The translations under genes and the position numbers were made by a program. A DNA stretch of 64,000 nucleotides from Sphaeroforma sirkka. Its lineage: Eukaryota; Opisthokonta; Ichthyosporea; Ichthyophonida. The notes beneath the pieces were generated by a model. That model was not told where the DNA came from. It did not search any database and was given only the letters and a program-made list of their open reading frames with translations. Every line of letters begins with the position of its first letter. The first letter of the stretch is position 1. The stretch is from positions 1-64,000 of the forward strand of contig LUCW03000351.1 of assembly GCA_001586965.3 (NCBI GenBank), read 5' to 3'. Positions 46,047 through 58,124 of this stretch are shown in pieces.

Positions 46047-47220
46047 GACCGAACAAACGTCCACAAACAGTGGCAGAATTATGCTATCACGTCTTTAATG
46101 ACTTCGGTTTCCCCGAGTACTATGTTCTGATAACGGTAGTGAGTTTTGTACCGACGTAATGGAGGCACTTATACTCGTATCAGGCATGACCCATAGGCGT
46201 GGTGTTCCTTACAAACCTCAAACGCAGGGTGCAAATGAGACACGTCATAGAGAACTTAAGAAACTCTTGCGTACCGCACTAGATGACGTTGAGGATATGT
46301 GGCTTTATCATTTGAAATGGGTTCAGACTCAAATGAATAACTGCATGAATCCTCAAACTGGAACACTCCCGTTTCACTATTTCTTTGGCCGCTATAGTGA
46401 ATTACAAGCAACGTTTGATAAAACTGCGCCCGAGAAACACGCTACCCCGTGGCTACAAAAGATCGAGCATATGCAGAACGTTGTTTACCCCTGTTTACTC
46501 GAGCACAAGAATCGCGTCCTACTTTAAGCGTATGACCGATGGAATAACACTAAGAACATTGTTCAGTTCAAAGTCGGCGATTACGTTAACATTATAAATC
46601 GAAACGCCAACGTTACCGAACTCTCTTCTAAGACGATAGGACCTTTTGTTATTTCCTACCATGATGAGAAGAGTGATACTTACAAAGTGAATAACATTGA
46701 TGGTACTAGCGCAACTAATCTAGGCATTCACCGTATCCCTACCTCCGAACTCTCATTCGCTCGCTCATTTGATTCTGATGTACCAGTTATGGAGTCACAA
46801 GTCAAAGATATAGTTGACAAAACATCCGAAGACGGTTACACTTACTACAAGACCCGTTTCATGGATGGGACAGTAGCTTGGCTAACCTCCGATGCATTTC
46901 GTGAATCTCGCGACTTTCTTCGTATCTTTAATAAGAAATGGAATAAGCGTTTACATAAGAACACACGAGATAAACGCAAAGGGTTTCCTCAGATGACTAC
47001 AAACCCTGACGGATCTGAAATTCCCTATTTGCCACCTACTTCCTACGTGATTAAACTTTCTGATCTGCTTACCAACAGTGCAGAAAATTGTTCAAACTTA
47101 CTTACTAATGAAGAACAGCCTTTGGCTATTACCTTACCAAATAATAAACGTAAGGCGCCTACATCGGAAATGGTTACTGGACCAAATACTAAACGACATA
47201 GAGTACAACATGAGTCTTGA
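46047..47220 (+). pseudogene. Integrase region, mixed-LTR Gypsy A copy
   Basis: Nearly identical to the C-terminal two thirds of the 12.2-14.06 kb integrase, including GANETRHRELKKLLRTAL and the chromodomain-like TYYKTRFMDGTVAWL. Confidence 0.88.
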
Positions 47221-47347
47221 ACTCGTACATATAGGCACATACTTACTCGATAAGTCATGACCGAAACCGTTTTTACTTTGGTTTTCGCTTTACCAACTAG
47301 ATCGTATCTTAACGTACGTTCGTAGTTCTAAAAGCTACTGGGGGCTA

Positions 47348-47927
47348 TGTAGAAATACGGCCTCCGGTCAGTCTAAAATATCAAGATCAATTGAGATAAT
47401 ACATTGGTTTTTATTTGTATTTTAAATAATTTAGTACAAGCTCTTTTTCCAATATTTCCAAAGTGTTCTAAATTCACTTTGATGGCTCCAATAGCCTGAG
47501 TATTTGGTATGACTCATCTACTTGGACCTATTTGAGACATTAGTAGATGTAGGATATTATAAACTAAATTTTATAATCTCCGAACTACTACTTATAGATT
47601 TTGGTCCTCCCGCCAATCTCCAAAATCCAATAAGTCTTTTTCTTTTTTTAACTTTTCTTCAGATGGAACTTTATTTATATCAGCTAATGTATTAACGTGA
47701 CTCACGTTATTATGTCTATCTACAAATTAGGCATGTAGTCATGAACACTTAGTACTTCTAGTGACAATTATTCAATAAAGAACAGCTAGAGGTACGCCCT
47801 GTGTGATCGAGGATATTTAGGCTCTTAACAAGAGGCAGTCCCGATCATTCTTACTAAATCCTAACTGACTAAATTGTATTTTAGTTTAATATAGTTTGAA
47901 ACCTAGTAATTTCCATCGAAGTTTACA
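47348..47927 (+). repeat. 3' LTR, mixed-LTR Gypsy A copy
   Basis: 580 bp and almost the same as 14155-14734; preceded by ACTGGGGGCTA. Confidence 0.93.
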
Positions 47928-48740
47928 TCATCGACAAATAAATAAGCGAAAGAGCTTGGGCCGAAATTATGCTAGCGTGACAGCTAATATGGAACAAAGA
48001 CGAGAGCCTGCCGCGGTATGTCACTCGGGTAGGGACCCTCCCAAACAGCGCGCGGGGGCAGTTGATTCAGTTTTCGGGCATTCCAGCGTGGCGCAGAAGT
48101 ACTCATAGGCGTAGGAGAGCGACCTTGTCGTATGCCTTGGTTATGTCCAGACAGACGTCGTTCCAATTCTCTTTTGACTGTGTCTCAGATTCCATGGCGG
48201 CAAGTGCTTGGGTATGACAGGAGTAGTGTGATTTGAAGCCAGCTTGGGTAGCATGGGTAGCAGAGCCGGGGTGGCTCGTAATCAGATTAAGAAAGCACTT
48301 TTCAAAGATGCGTCTGATTATTTACGTAAGCGTGATGGGGCGGAAGTCAGCGGGGGAGGTGATATCTGCATCGGCTTTCTTTGGGTGCGCTGTCAGGAGG
48401 CTGCAGTTCAGGTCTGCAGGGAAGGTACCCGCCTTCAGTAGCTCAGTGAATGCTTCGGCAAGGAGTCTAATAAGTGGGCTATTGGTGTCGGGGCGTCCTA
48501 ATGTCCGGCGTTTGGTAGAGCGCTCCACTGCGGCCGTCAGGAGAAGAATGTGGATTCCATTGGGGCCAGGTCCCTTATTGGGATAGCGTAGTATTGCCTC
48601 CATTATATCGTCGGGGCGTATGGTGGAAGTGACATCAGGAGAGGGTTCGGTATCCGGTGGAACCACGTACGGATTTATAGAGTTGAATAGGGCCTCAAAG
48701 TAGCCAGCGAGGTTAGCGCCTGTGTAGAGTATGTACTGAA
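47928..48740 (-). pseudogene. LINE (non-LTR retrotransposon) reverse transcriptase fragment
   Basis: On the minus strand from 48740: ANLAGYFEALFNSINPYVV, then PDDIMEAILRYPNKGPGPNG, LLAEAFTELLKAGTFPADLN, HPKKADADITSPADFRPIT and, after a frame change, KCFLNLITSHPGSA and DVCLDITKAYDKVALLRL. These are the N-terminal blocks of a LINE RT (K-x-P-G-x-x-G, P-K-K ... F/Y-R-P-I-x-L, D-x-x-K-A-Y-D). The fragment starts within the segment before RT and stops at the Gypsy LTR boundary, with several stops and frame changes, so it is a dead 5'- and 3'-truncated copy. The clade cannot be told by eye. Confidence 0.8.
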
Positions 48741-49740
48741 AACTGATACTTGACTGTTGTTTCAGTAACGATACTTTTTAAATAAATAAATACAGCCATC
48801 TCACATTGTCCTCAGCTTGTGTACACGTACACAATGTCAAAATATTATTATTTGAGTGCACGACTGCCCACCGGCCACCGGTAAAGTGCATACGCGTAAT
48901 ATTTCGGTAAATACATGGGCCAGGGTCGCCTTACGTGGGCCCATAAATATCGACTCTGTCTTTACGGATGGACCGGACTTGGTTTAGACACGGGTTCAGG
49001 CATTAATGAATTTTATGTTCATTGGTGTAAGACAAGAGGGACTCCGGTAGTGAAACAGTAGTCCAGTTTAGATTTATTACGCTGATGTTTTTAGTCCTTT
49101 GTTGCCCCGCATGTCGTTAGGGAACACCATTCCGGGCGAGAAGTAGGTCAGCATGGGCAGGTGGTCTGTCCATGCATTCAAGTCGTGATGGTTTGAAATG
49201 ATGATCATAGCGGACTCTTGTTTTGTGTGAAGATTGAAGAACTATCATTCAAATTTCACAGTCGTCACAACTTCGAACAGAAGTCAGACTAAATACTAAA
49301 TAGAGTTCAGAGTTCGACTTCGACTTCGACTTCAAAAGTTCAAGAAGCTCGACAGAATACAATTTTTTGTAAAAATACTTTGCCTATATTTAAAAAAAAA
49401 CGAAAAAAGCGTACTTTTCTGAAGGTTATGAAAAAAAACAAATACATTTTTTATATTTAAAAAAATATAGGCATCCATATAACTTTTTTCGAACATTGGC
49501 ACCGCCAACTGTCATATGTTTGTGAATCTTTTCGAAGGCTATGTAATATTTTTATCCGCAGGGCATAACGTAGGTGTAAAAATGTATATATCAAATTATG
49601 TCGGATATTCTGCAAACTGGACCTCCATCGGCCAATCCAATTGTCCAATGAGAATGAACCCTAAGAACGTCGTTTTTAAAATATGAATTTTTGAAATTTG
49701 TGTTCAGTTGAGATTTTGGGAACTAAATTTTTTTCTAGGG
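48741..49740. other. AT-rich intergenic DNA
   Basis: No gene seen. Poly-A and poly-T runs and a CTTCGACTTCGACTTC triplet run near 49.32 kb. Confidence 0.5.
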
Positions 49741-50153
49741 CGGTTCGGATGTGCTACTTTGTTTTAGGGTCCCCCCCCCCCCCCCCTGACTTTTTTTTTG
49801 AATTTTTGGATTTTTGGTACATTTTGCACTTTTAAATTTTGTACACATAAAGGTACATTTTGACCCAATATAATACATATTGGCTCACTATATCGTGTAT
49901 GTCGTGTATTTCGAACTGGAATATCTGATGTCGTTAACAATTTGAAAAAAAAATCGAGCTAAACATCTATACTACAGTCCCAAACACATTATAAATATAA
50001 AACATTTTTTTTTTCAATTACAACAATCTTAGGGTTTGAGAATATACCACAAACTAGGGCAGAACTAGGGTTCAATGTCGATATTGTATATAATTTGAAA
50101 GCCGCTGTATTTTTGGGCCGAAAATAAACCCTAAAAGTAGCACATCCGAATGT
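49741..50153. mobile_element. MITE-like inverted-repeat element, about 410 bp
   Basis: CGGTTCGGATGTGCTACTTT (then GTTTTAGGGT) at 49741-49770 is the inverted partner of the sequence at 50126-50153. The interior is AT-rich, has no coding capacity and holds a run of C bases near 49.77 kb. This is the form of a non-autonomous DNA transposon; the target duplication is not clear. Confidence 0.6.
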
Positions 50154-51194
50154 GATTAATTTAGGAGGCATGTGTGCACCATAGTGATTTTTTTAGTTGT
50201 GAACTTGTGATTCATGTTTGTGTGACAGTGTGTCGGAAAATTGTAAAAGGCTATGGATAACCTAGAGTAGTTTGCTAAATACCAAGCTCAGCTTACTCCG
50301 CCCATATGTGTCTTTTTTTAAAAGTTACTTTTATTTACAAAAAAAAAAATATACCCATCCATCTACCGGACTACCACAACTCCACACTAAAATCGGGACA
50401 AAAAATAGCGAAGCGTTCCAGATTTGGTATATCTGGATTTAAGTCTATTCCCAATATTGTTTTGCACATTTCAATATTTAATAAGTATTCCTAAATAATC
50501 CGCGAAAGCGACAAAGTCGGCTTGGGACACTAACACTTCATCGGAAATCTGAAATATGAATAGTTAATAGTTACAGTACTGTCACATACTAATATTGATC
50601 AAATGATATCGTACATGTATTCATACAACCTGCTAGTACCAGCCTCAGCCGCTAAAATCGAGAAGAACTATGTTTACACAACGAGATGTGCCATGCCACT
50701 GCCAACTTGCCAAGTCATCGACTGTACGACCAACCGCATCTCCTGAGCCTTTAGTCAAAAATTACTGATATTCATCCACAAACGATTGCCATACAATTAT
50801 TGTAGGTCAATTATGCTCATGTAAGTATTACAAAGGTCTGATAATCACAACAAAGATCTATAGTCGAATATGCACACAAAATGGATGTCAATGTTAGACG
50901 TGCGTGCACGTGACGCACGTGAATGGCGATTTTGAGTGAGTATAATAACGCATCTAGACCATAATTATGGGTTCTGTACCCATAACACTTACATATTTTG
51001 TATACAATATCCCGTAGAATGTTCAAACAGCTAATATATGACCTGGAAATCGAAGATTTGGCATGGTCATCGAAAAGTGCACTCAATGTATAACCATGTA
51101 TTTTTATATAGAGCTATCGACTTGGCGGCTGGCGCCTTCGCAAAATTCTTTTGCATGTCTTCAAAAAAAAAGTCTAAAAACAAATTAGGACCAT

Positions 51195-51275
51195 TTTCAA
51201 AACCGCATTTAGTGAATTAGGTTTACCTCGTTAAAATCGTGTTCCTATAGGTTTTAAAAAATGGATGGGGTTAAA
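51195..51275. mobile_element. Possible relic end of a TTAA-type transposon
   Basis: ATTAGG ... TTAAAATCGTGTTCCTATAG ... AATGGATGGGGTTAA resembles the right end of the 4.6-32.0 kb transposon (ATTAGG ... AAAAATCGTGTCCCCTTAG ... ATGGATGGGGTGTTAA). Only one end is visible. Confidence 0.4.
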
Positions 51276-51843
51276 AAAACCCCCCCCCCTCATTCGCGAT
51301 TCATGTGTCACAGTGACGGACGCATCATTTCATGTCCATGACCTGTATTGTATTTACTCAATTTCCTTGAACCTCGCGCCTCGCGGACAAGAAAAAAACA
51401 TTTTTTTTTTCAATTTTTCAAAATACAAATTATGTTTGTACTTTTTTTATCTTCCAAGCAATGAGAAGTCAATAGTTAGATTGTCGAGCACTAAATAATA
51501 TTTTATAAAATGAAATCGGACCACAAGCTTCAAAATATAACGAACAACTACAAACTCCAAAAAAGTCCAACCTGCTCTCAACTCTAACAACTAAATAAAT
51601 ATTAGTGAATACACTTTTTTAAAGTTGACTACTGAGTAGCCAGTAGCCACTGTCCCACTATCCCAAATGATTTTTTATATAAAATTTTTATACAAAACCC
51701 AAAAACTAATAAATATTTGCTTTTTTTTGAAATTCTGTTAAAAAAACAAACGATTTTTAAAAAAAAAACCAAGTGTTGAAAAATACAAAATGAAAATATA
51801 GCGCTATGTATACATATAAACCTTATAAAACGAACAAAAAAAT

Positions 51844-51995
51844 AAAGACGAGCTATGTACGAGACTACGAGTCATACGACTCATACAAGAATATAAGAGA
51901 GTCTACGACTCGAAATAAAGACGAACTATTTATGTACGAGACTACGAGTCATACGACTCCTACAAGAGTATACGAGAGTCTACGACTCGAAATAA
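51844..51995. repeat. About 77-bp tandem duplication with palindromes
   Basis: Two copies of GTACGAGACTACGAGTCATA followed by CGACTC..., with internal palindrome ACGAGTCATACGACTC. Confidence 0.88.
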
Positions 51996-52718
51996 AGTAA
52001 ATATTTGGTTTTTGGAGACATTTCATTGATTTTAATATTAACCAATAAATACATTTCATTTTTAAATAGTGAGTGCATTGTGGTCTGTGGAGTGTGGAGC
52101 TAGTGGACAGTGGACAGTGGACAGTGTGCTTGGGGTGGTCAGACAGTGGTGCGTGGTCAACCGTCAGAGGCGTCAGAGTGGGGGAGTGGGTACAGGCCGC
52201 GCACTAAGCCGTTAATGAACGGCTGAGTCAGCCTGAGCGTAGTATATATAAATACTATTTAGTATGTACTGTCATGTGTACTTCAGTGTTTTTTTGTTAT
52301 GGGTTTGGTTTTAAAAAATACCAAAAGTAAAACTGAAATATAATAAATATGTAAAAATTACTCTATTTCGTTCTCCAAAAACTTTATGTTGTTTAAAAAA
52401 ACAACAACAAAAACAGGTGGCCAAATCTCCTGTAGTCCTGAATTGAGCTCTGTGTAGCAGAGCCTCAGAGGGCCAGAGCCCAGAGGCCGCAGAACATCCG
52501 AATTCGAAATTCCGAGTCCGATATAGGCAGACTCCATAGAAGGTCCAAGAATTGTTCGGGCGTGTATGGTTTGGGCTTTGGGGCTTGGGCTCTTGACGCC
52601 TACATACACATACATACCTCTCTTCTTGGCTCTTGTTAAATACCAATTTTTATTAAAATAAATATATTAATAATCTCACAAACTCAACGATTCAAGCATA
52701 TTTGATAATATAATTATA

Positions 52719-52829
<111 letters not shown>

Positions 52830-53086
52830 AGTCAGCATTACGCATTCTGCAGTGATAAGCTTGTGAAGACTTCTCTTTATTGCCTCAAATCACAACCTGC
52901 CAATTATTGCATACAGAAAGAAGGAACAAACAATTATATATAGATTAGGCACCACTGTACGGAACGCTCCCTTTTCATACAGTATTTGCTCGTTACGGTC
53001 TCAGATCAGACTCAGATTTGTCCGACGTGAATACGTTACTTAAACGTGAATACAATACTTGACTGCCATAAGCTCTCTAAGTTAAC

Positions 53087-55000
53087 ATGACATCTTCGTT
53101 CATTCTAGATGATAAGGAAGAAGCATTAGCTAGGTCTCGTGAGCGCGCAGCTTCAAAATGGGCTCTCTTCTTTATACCGATTCTAACGGCAATATGGGGT
53201 AGGCCAATATGTAATGAAATTATCTGACATGGTAATCGCAGTTTCTTATTTACATATTCTATTGCCAAACAACCTAGTCTATAAATCTGATTGTTGCATA
53301 TGGATTAGTCTCATGGCACAACTTATATTCCGATGCGATTATAATTCAATCACATACACGTTTTGTATAGTCCACATGGTCAATATGTGCGTAAGTATTT
53401 TGAACATATGTTGGAACTCGCTAACGCCTCTAGTTGCCCATATCTTAACTGAAACATTCAAAAATAGCGGCACCTTACTCCTACATGCACACACATACTT
53501 TCGAATAGTGTATGAAACAGCAGTATCGACTGACGAGCCGCGATTGTTTTGCAACTGGCTGTTTGTTTATCACATTGTCATGATATTTGCTGGTATCTCT
53601 ACTTGCAGCGGTGATGGTCTACTTTGGATATTCGATGTTTGCGGAAGGTGACGAGGGATGGAAGATTGTTCAACTTGGACAGGCCTATACCACACTTGCA
53701 TTCACTTTGGTGGTTATCGCTGGGCTTGCATACACCTGGTACGAACCGGAGATCGTCGCCCTTCACCACGGCTTCACTATGTTTTACTTCTTCTTCGCCC
53801 TATGGACATGCGCGGCTCACATCGTGTTCGTGGAGGCTCCTATCGCCCCTGATCCAGATGGAACCTGGTTCGATCATCTAGGATTTTCTTGTTACATCTT
53901 CCTGATGTGCTTTTCGAGTCAGTGTACTCTGATTGGGAGCTTGTGTCTACGACAGGTATTCAATCAGTTTTTTGATTTGATTTGTGCCTTCTAAGCAGCT
54001 TGGTAAAAACCTTGTGTATATTTTCTTTTGCAGCCGTCCTTCACTATTCTTAGACTTCTCATCCACACCTATTTATTTCCACGTATGCAGCGCCTCTTCT
54101 ACTACATTTTTTTACAAGAATGAGCTGAATCCCAGTTTCTGGATAGCGGTACCCGTCTTTCTGGCTATTTGTATTACCATCGCCGTTCCATTTGTTACGT
54201 GCGGCTATGCAGACTGCAATCGATTTGTTCCACGGTCGACACATTTCCCGCAAATGTTTGTCATGGCCTGTGCGTTCTTCTACTACCTATACTACACCTA
54301 TCACGCGAGTAGGGTGTTTGTATCGTTCTGGCAGAATGTCCGGGCTTTCGTCATCCATAATCTGCTACAGATCGCTTTCTTCGTCGTCTACTTGACGGCC
54401 GTCTGTGACCTGTTTGTATTGGAGACACTGATTAGCTTGTACTTTGTGTGGCTGGTCGGATTGGACAGTTTCACCATTCCTTTGGTTCGGGTATGTATTT
54501 TGAAGTTTTTAGTCGATACTAGGAGTTGTTTGTTTTTTTCGGTCAAAACCATAACATTGTACTTTCAGCATACCCATTGTTTTTCAGTTAATTAACATCT
54601 TGTGACTTTCCTTGTTTAGGCTATCGCCAGAAAAGCTTTCGGTATCACTCTCTGGGAGACATTGATTTCCATGGTGCGCCTCTACGTCTCATAAAGAACG
54701 AGGATGAACTGGATGTGGTGATCGCGAACAAGGTAATTCCACACAAGGACTATTTGATTTCACAACATTGACGCAACTGATACTTTGTGTAGAGGGTTCC
54801 GCTTGGAAAGTGCCTTTATTGGCTGTACTTTTTTTGAAGTTGTCCGCATAATGTTAGTGCTTTGGAGTTAGAAAACTCATCTCTGGTAATTTCCTTTATA
54901 CAGGGATACCTTCGACCTGCCTTGCAGGCGTTTGCCGACGGTCGGTATTGCGGTGAGAATATTTCTTTCCTCAGCGAGCTGTACGATCTCCAAGAGTAAG

Positions 55001-55052
<52 letters not shown>

Positions 55053-56053
55053 ATTATATTGATTATATTGATTATATATATATACATATTGATATTGATT
55101 ATATGGTCCAGTGTCTAGGGGTGTTCTTGGGCTCCTATTTTAAAAGTTTGTTTCTCATTTGTACTCTTTATGCTTAACCTGTTTTACACATCGATTTCGC
55201 ACAAACAGGAAGCAGGATTTGGGCCATTGGACCACGGATGATACAAACCAATTCCAACGAATTATAGAGGAATACATTGATGCTGATGGTTCCCTAAGTC
55301 TGAATCTGACAGTATCTGTGAGAGAAGATTGTCTGAAGAAGCATGTGGATGGCGAGGGTATCAATAGCACCTTTGAGGTACAGTATCATAGTAATCGAGC
55401 GCTGACTATATATTTATTGATTCGAATTTGCATCTCATGTTGTTCGTACCCGTTTCAGACTGCACTGCAGGTGTGGCATGTTTGATACAATTTTAAGACT
55501 TGATTGTTGAATTATGGTTGTCTCATGCCGGCTTTGCTTCCTAACAGAAAGTATTGAAAGCCATCAAATTTTTGACCACCTTGAATTTGTGGAACACATT
55601 TGTCGATACACCGGAGTATAAAGAGGCTCTTCGAAAACTCAACAAAGCCGAGGAGGACAAGGATAATGTGCAAAACAATCTCAAGGCAGCAGGTCTTCTT
55701 CCGGATCACGAAAGATTAGGTACGACATTCTATTCTAATTTACACTTCGCTTTTTTCTTACTACTAAAGCACTTTGAAACACCTAAAGTTTGTATTGAAT
55801 CACTGTATTTATTTTGTATTCCACAGCGAATGGCAAGACCTCGATTGTCGGAAGTGTAAATGGGTCCGTATTTGATCCTTCCGATCGAGATCAAAAGAAG
55901 GATCCGAGCAAAGAGAAACTAAATCATTGTTTGAGTAGTGCCAGGAATATAGATCAGGATCGGAACGCGACAGCTGTCAGTATCGGAAGCTCTACTACTC
56001 TCCGAGATTATGCTGATGATAAGGATTATTCTGAGGAACCAACTCAAGTTTAG
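53087..56053 (+). CDS. Seven-transmembrane receptor with C-terminal RGS domain
   Basis: Eight exons fit GT-AG introns in phase: 53087-53198, 53609-53955, 54034-54494, 54620-54732, 54904-54995, 55209-55377, 55548-55719, 55827-56053; about 563 residues. Exons 1-3 hold seven or eight hydrophobic segments (ALFFIPILTAIW, FTLVVIAGLAYTW, FTMFYFFFALWTCAA, WIAVPVFLAICITIAVPF, LLQIAFFVVYLTAVC, LISLYFVWLVGLDSF). Exons 5-7 form an RGS domain (RYCGENISFLSELYDL, IIEEYIDADGSLSLNL, LWNTFVDTPEYKEAL). The tail is polar and acidic. The layout is that of AtRGS1-type proteins, which sit in the plasma membrane and accelerate GTP hydrolysis on G-alpha. One flaw: a run of seven T at 54107-54113 shifts the frame by one inside exon 3; both sides look like real protein, so this is a read or assembly error or a fresh null allele. 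The ATG at 53087 is the first in frame, just before the first membrane segment. Confidence 0.85.
55003..55054. repeat. (AT)n microsatellite in intron 5 of the 7TM-RGS gene
   Basis: Starts just after the splice donor GTAAGT of exon 5 and is followed by TTGATTATATTGATTATA repeats. Confidence 0.93.
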
Positions 56054-56274
56054 TGTCCGTTTTCAAAATCTATAATATTGACCATCCAGACTTTCCGGGA
56101 TCGTAGATCCCTCAAGAGCCCTCTTGCATTACGAGTTTCCTCGAAATTTTACAAACATACAGTATAAACCACTGTGCTCTGGCGACTCTTCGCGGCAAGA
56201 GCATGTAGTCGAGACTGGCAGGGTACCGATCTGGCACCAGTGATGTGAAGAAGTGGCTTGTAAACCACGGGTAT

Positions 56275-56280
56275 AATAAA
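56275..56280 (+). terminator. Candidate polyadenylation signal of the 7TM-RGS gene
   Basis: AATAAA about 220 bp after the stop codon. Not proven to be used. Confidence 0.35.
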
Positions 56281-56639
56281 AAATTCGGAGCGATTTTCGA
56301 GCACGTGTGCGATGGGTATATTTGATATGTATTTTTGTTATTATTAATACATTTTGTACGCATGCGTGTCTGGAATGCAAGCGCATGGCAGCATCACGAA
56401 GAATTAGTTGGAGTGTTCATCATTCGCTACACCGTGTATCGAAGTTAAGAGTTTTAACGGGCTGGAGTGTTCCTCATTAGCCAACCGTGGATTCGGTTTA
56501 GAGCTGAACCAGTTCAGAAAGAAAATATATTGAAAGGATCTCTTTTGTCAGAATTCGGAGCTTCTCAGTAAAGATTTAGTCTCAATAATTTGCCAAACTA
56601 ACTAATAATATGATTTAAAGCATAATTTTCACGTCACTA

Positions 56640-56915
56640 TGATATATCTATAATCTCCATAATTGTTGCAGTATATATTTCTACAAGTACATTGTGAATG
56701 AAAGAAAAATACAGTCAAATCTCTATAGATAATGGAATGAAAGTAAATATAGTCAAACCTCCAAAATTTCGAGTATATATTTTTACAAGTACATAGATAA
56801 TGAAACGATAGTAAAATACAGTCAATCTCCATAATTTGTGAATTGTTGCAATATATAGTTTTACAAGTGTACATAGATAATGAAATGATAGTTAAATACA
56901 GTCAAACCTCCTTTT
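56640..56915. repeat. Degenerate 80-90 bp tandem repeat, three copies
   Basis: Each copy has ATATAT-TTTACAAGTACAT, GATAATGAAATGATAGT and ATACAGTCAAACCTCC or variants. The last string looks like the termini of pogo/Tc1-type elements, so a MITE origin is possible. Confidence 0.65.
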
Positions 56916-58124
56916 TGTCTATCTCTTATTGTTTACCACTTTTTTTTATATAGGGACCGGAAATTTATTGCAGTGTTTACCAGAATACCACTGTATAAAT
57001 TCGCGTAAGGATTGCTATGCTTCCATTAGAAGTAGATTATGAGTTGTACGATTATCTATTAATGAATTACAATATAATGTACGTAAGAATAACGGTAGTA
57101 CTCAGCTGTTGCGTGCGAGCGTCCAATGCAAGTATTCTGTGGTATTGTTCTGGGTGCGGATGAATGCATATCACCAACAACTGGGCCAAAGAATTTACCA
57201 TCAATTGAACCCCGAATTGGATCAAAGTCGATGCTTGAAAGATTTTTTTATCAAGAAAGAAGCATGTAAAATGCGCGTATTTATGTACATAGCTGCATAA
57301 CTTTAGTGTATTCGCCTCTCAAGAGGAAGCTATAATACGTTTCGATTTAGAAGGCTATGATGAAACGTGCCACAAAAAGAGGTTTGACTCTATCGAAAAA
57401 CAATACAGGAATATTTTTATTTATTTACACTGTAGTTTTTTAGAGGCTATGACACAGGCAGGATTCATTCATACGTGGCTAGATCATGCCTGAACCAAGA
57501 TAAATACAAAATACATGCACTCGAGGTCAATAGCCCACCGCCACGACGCGTGTTGGCATTGGCAAAATGGGTGAGAATATATAGCAGTGAAATACTGTTG
57601 TATTTTCATAGCCTCCTAAATTGTACAAATTTCTTTTTTTGTCACACGGCAGACATAAAAATTAAAACGACGGACATAAAAATTGGAAACGTCCATGAGA
57701 AGAAAAAATACTGTTGCTACATACACAAATATTTTGAATGCAACAAATTGTTATTATCAGTGGCTATGATTTTTTTTTTTTAAATCGGAACGTTATGTAT
57801 ATAATTATAAAAAATCTATTTTTGTTCTTCTTGGGTTTTTCATTTCAAACGGAAGTTCATGTCGTTGTAATGTCCTCTGTAGACATTTCGATGTGATTTG
57901 TTGTATAAAAATAAAGCAAAAAATATCAACAAACCGAGAAAAAAATATCTAAATAAATATGTATTGAAGGCTATGATTTGTTTTAGTTTTATTTTTAGTT
58001 TGTTTTATATTATAGCGTGCCTCGAATTTCCCAAAATTCGGTCCTTACTCTCCAAATCCAAAAGTTGGCCTAAAAATGATTATCACAGTTTTAGCGCCAA
58101 AAAAATCATAAGATCCCAAAATTC

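Larger units (their letters stand above)
43211..47927 (+). mobile_element. Gypsy family A copy with mixed LTRs, broken
   Basis: LTRs at 43211-43801 and 47348-47927 flank parts of gag, protease, RT and integrase. The 5' LTR carries subfamily variants shared with the split LTR at 4225, while the 3' LTR and integrase are nearly identical to the 14-kb copy. No shared target duplication is seen. This suggests recombination between two family members. Foreign repeat DNA lies in pol (45366-46046). Heavily broken. Confidence 0.88.
56054..58124. other. AT-rich intergenic DNA after the 7TM-RGS gene
   Basis: No gene seen. It includes a possible polyadenylation signal at 56275 and a degenerate tandem repeat at 56640-56915. 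Confidence 0.5.

Noticed and set aside
52311-52646. Minus-strand frame of 111 codons upstream of the receptor gene
   Set aside because: Composition is erratic (poly-C, poly-F), it overlaps homopolymers, and no motif or splice context supports it.
57300-58000. Recurrent GAAGGCTATGAT strings, considered as a dispersed motif
   Set aside because: Too short and irregularly placed to separate from chance in AT-rich DNA.
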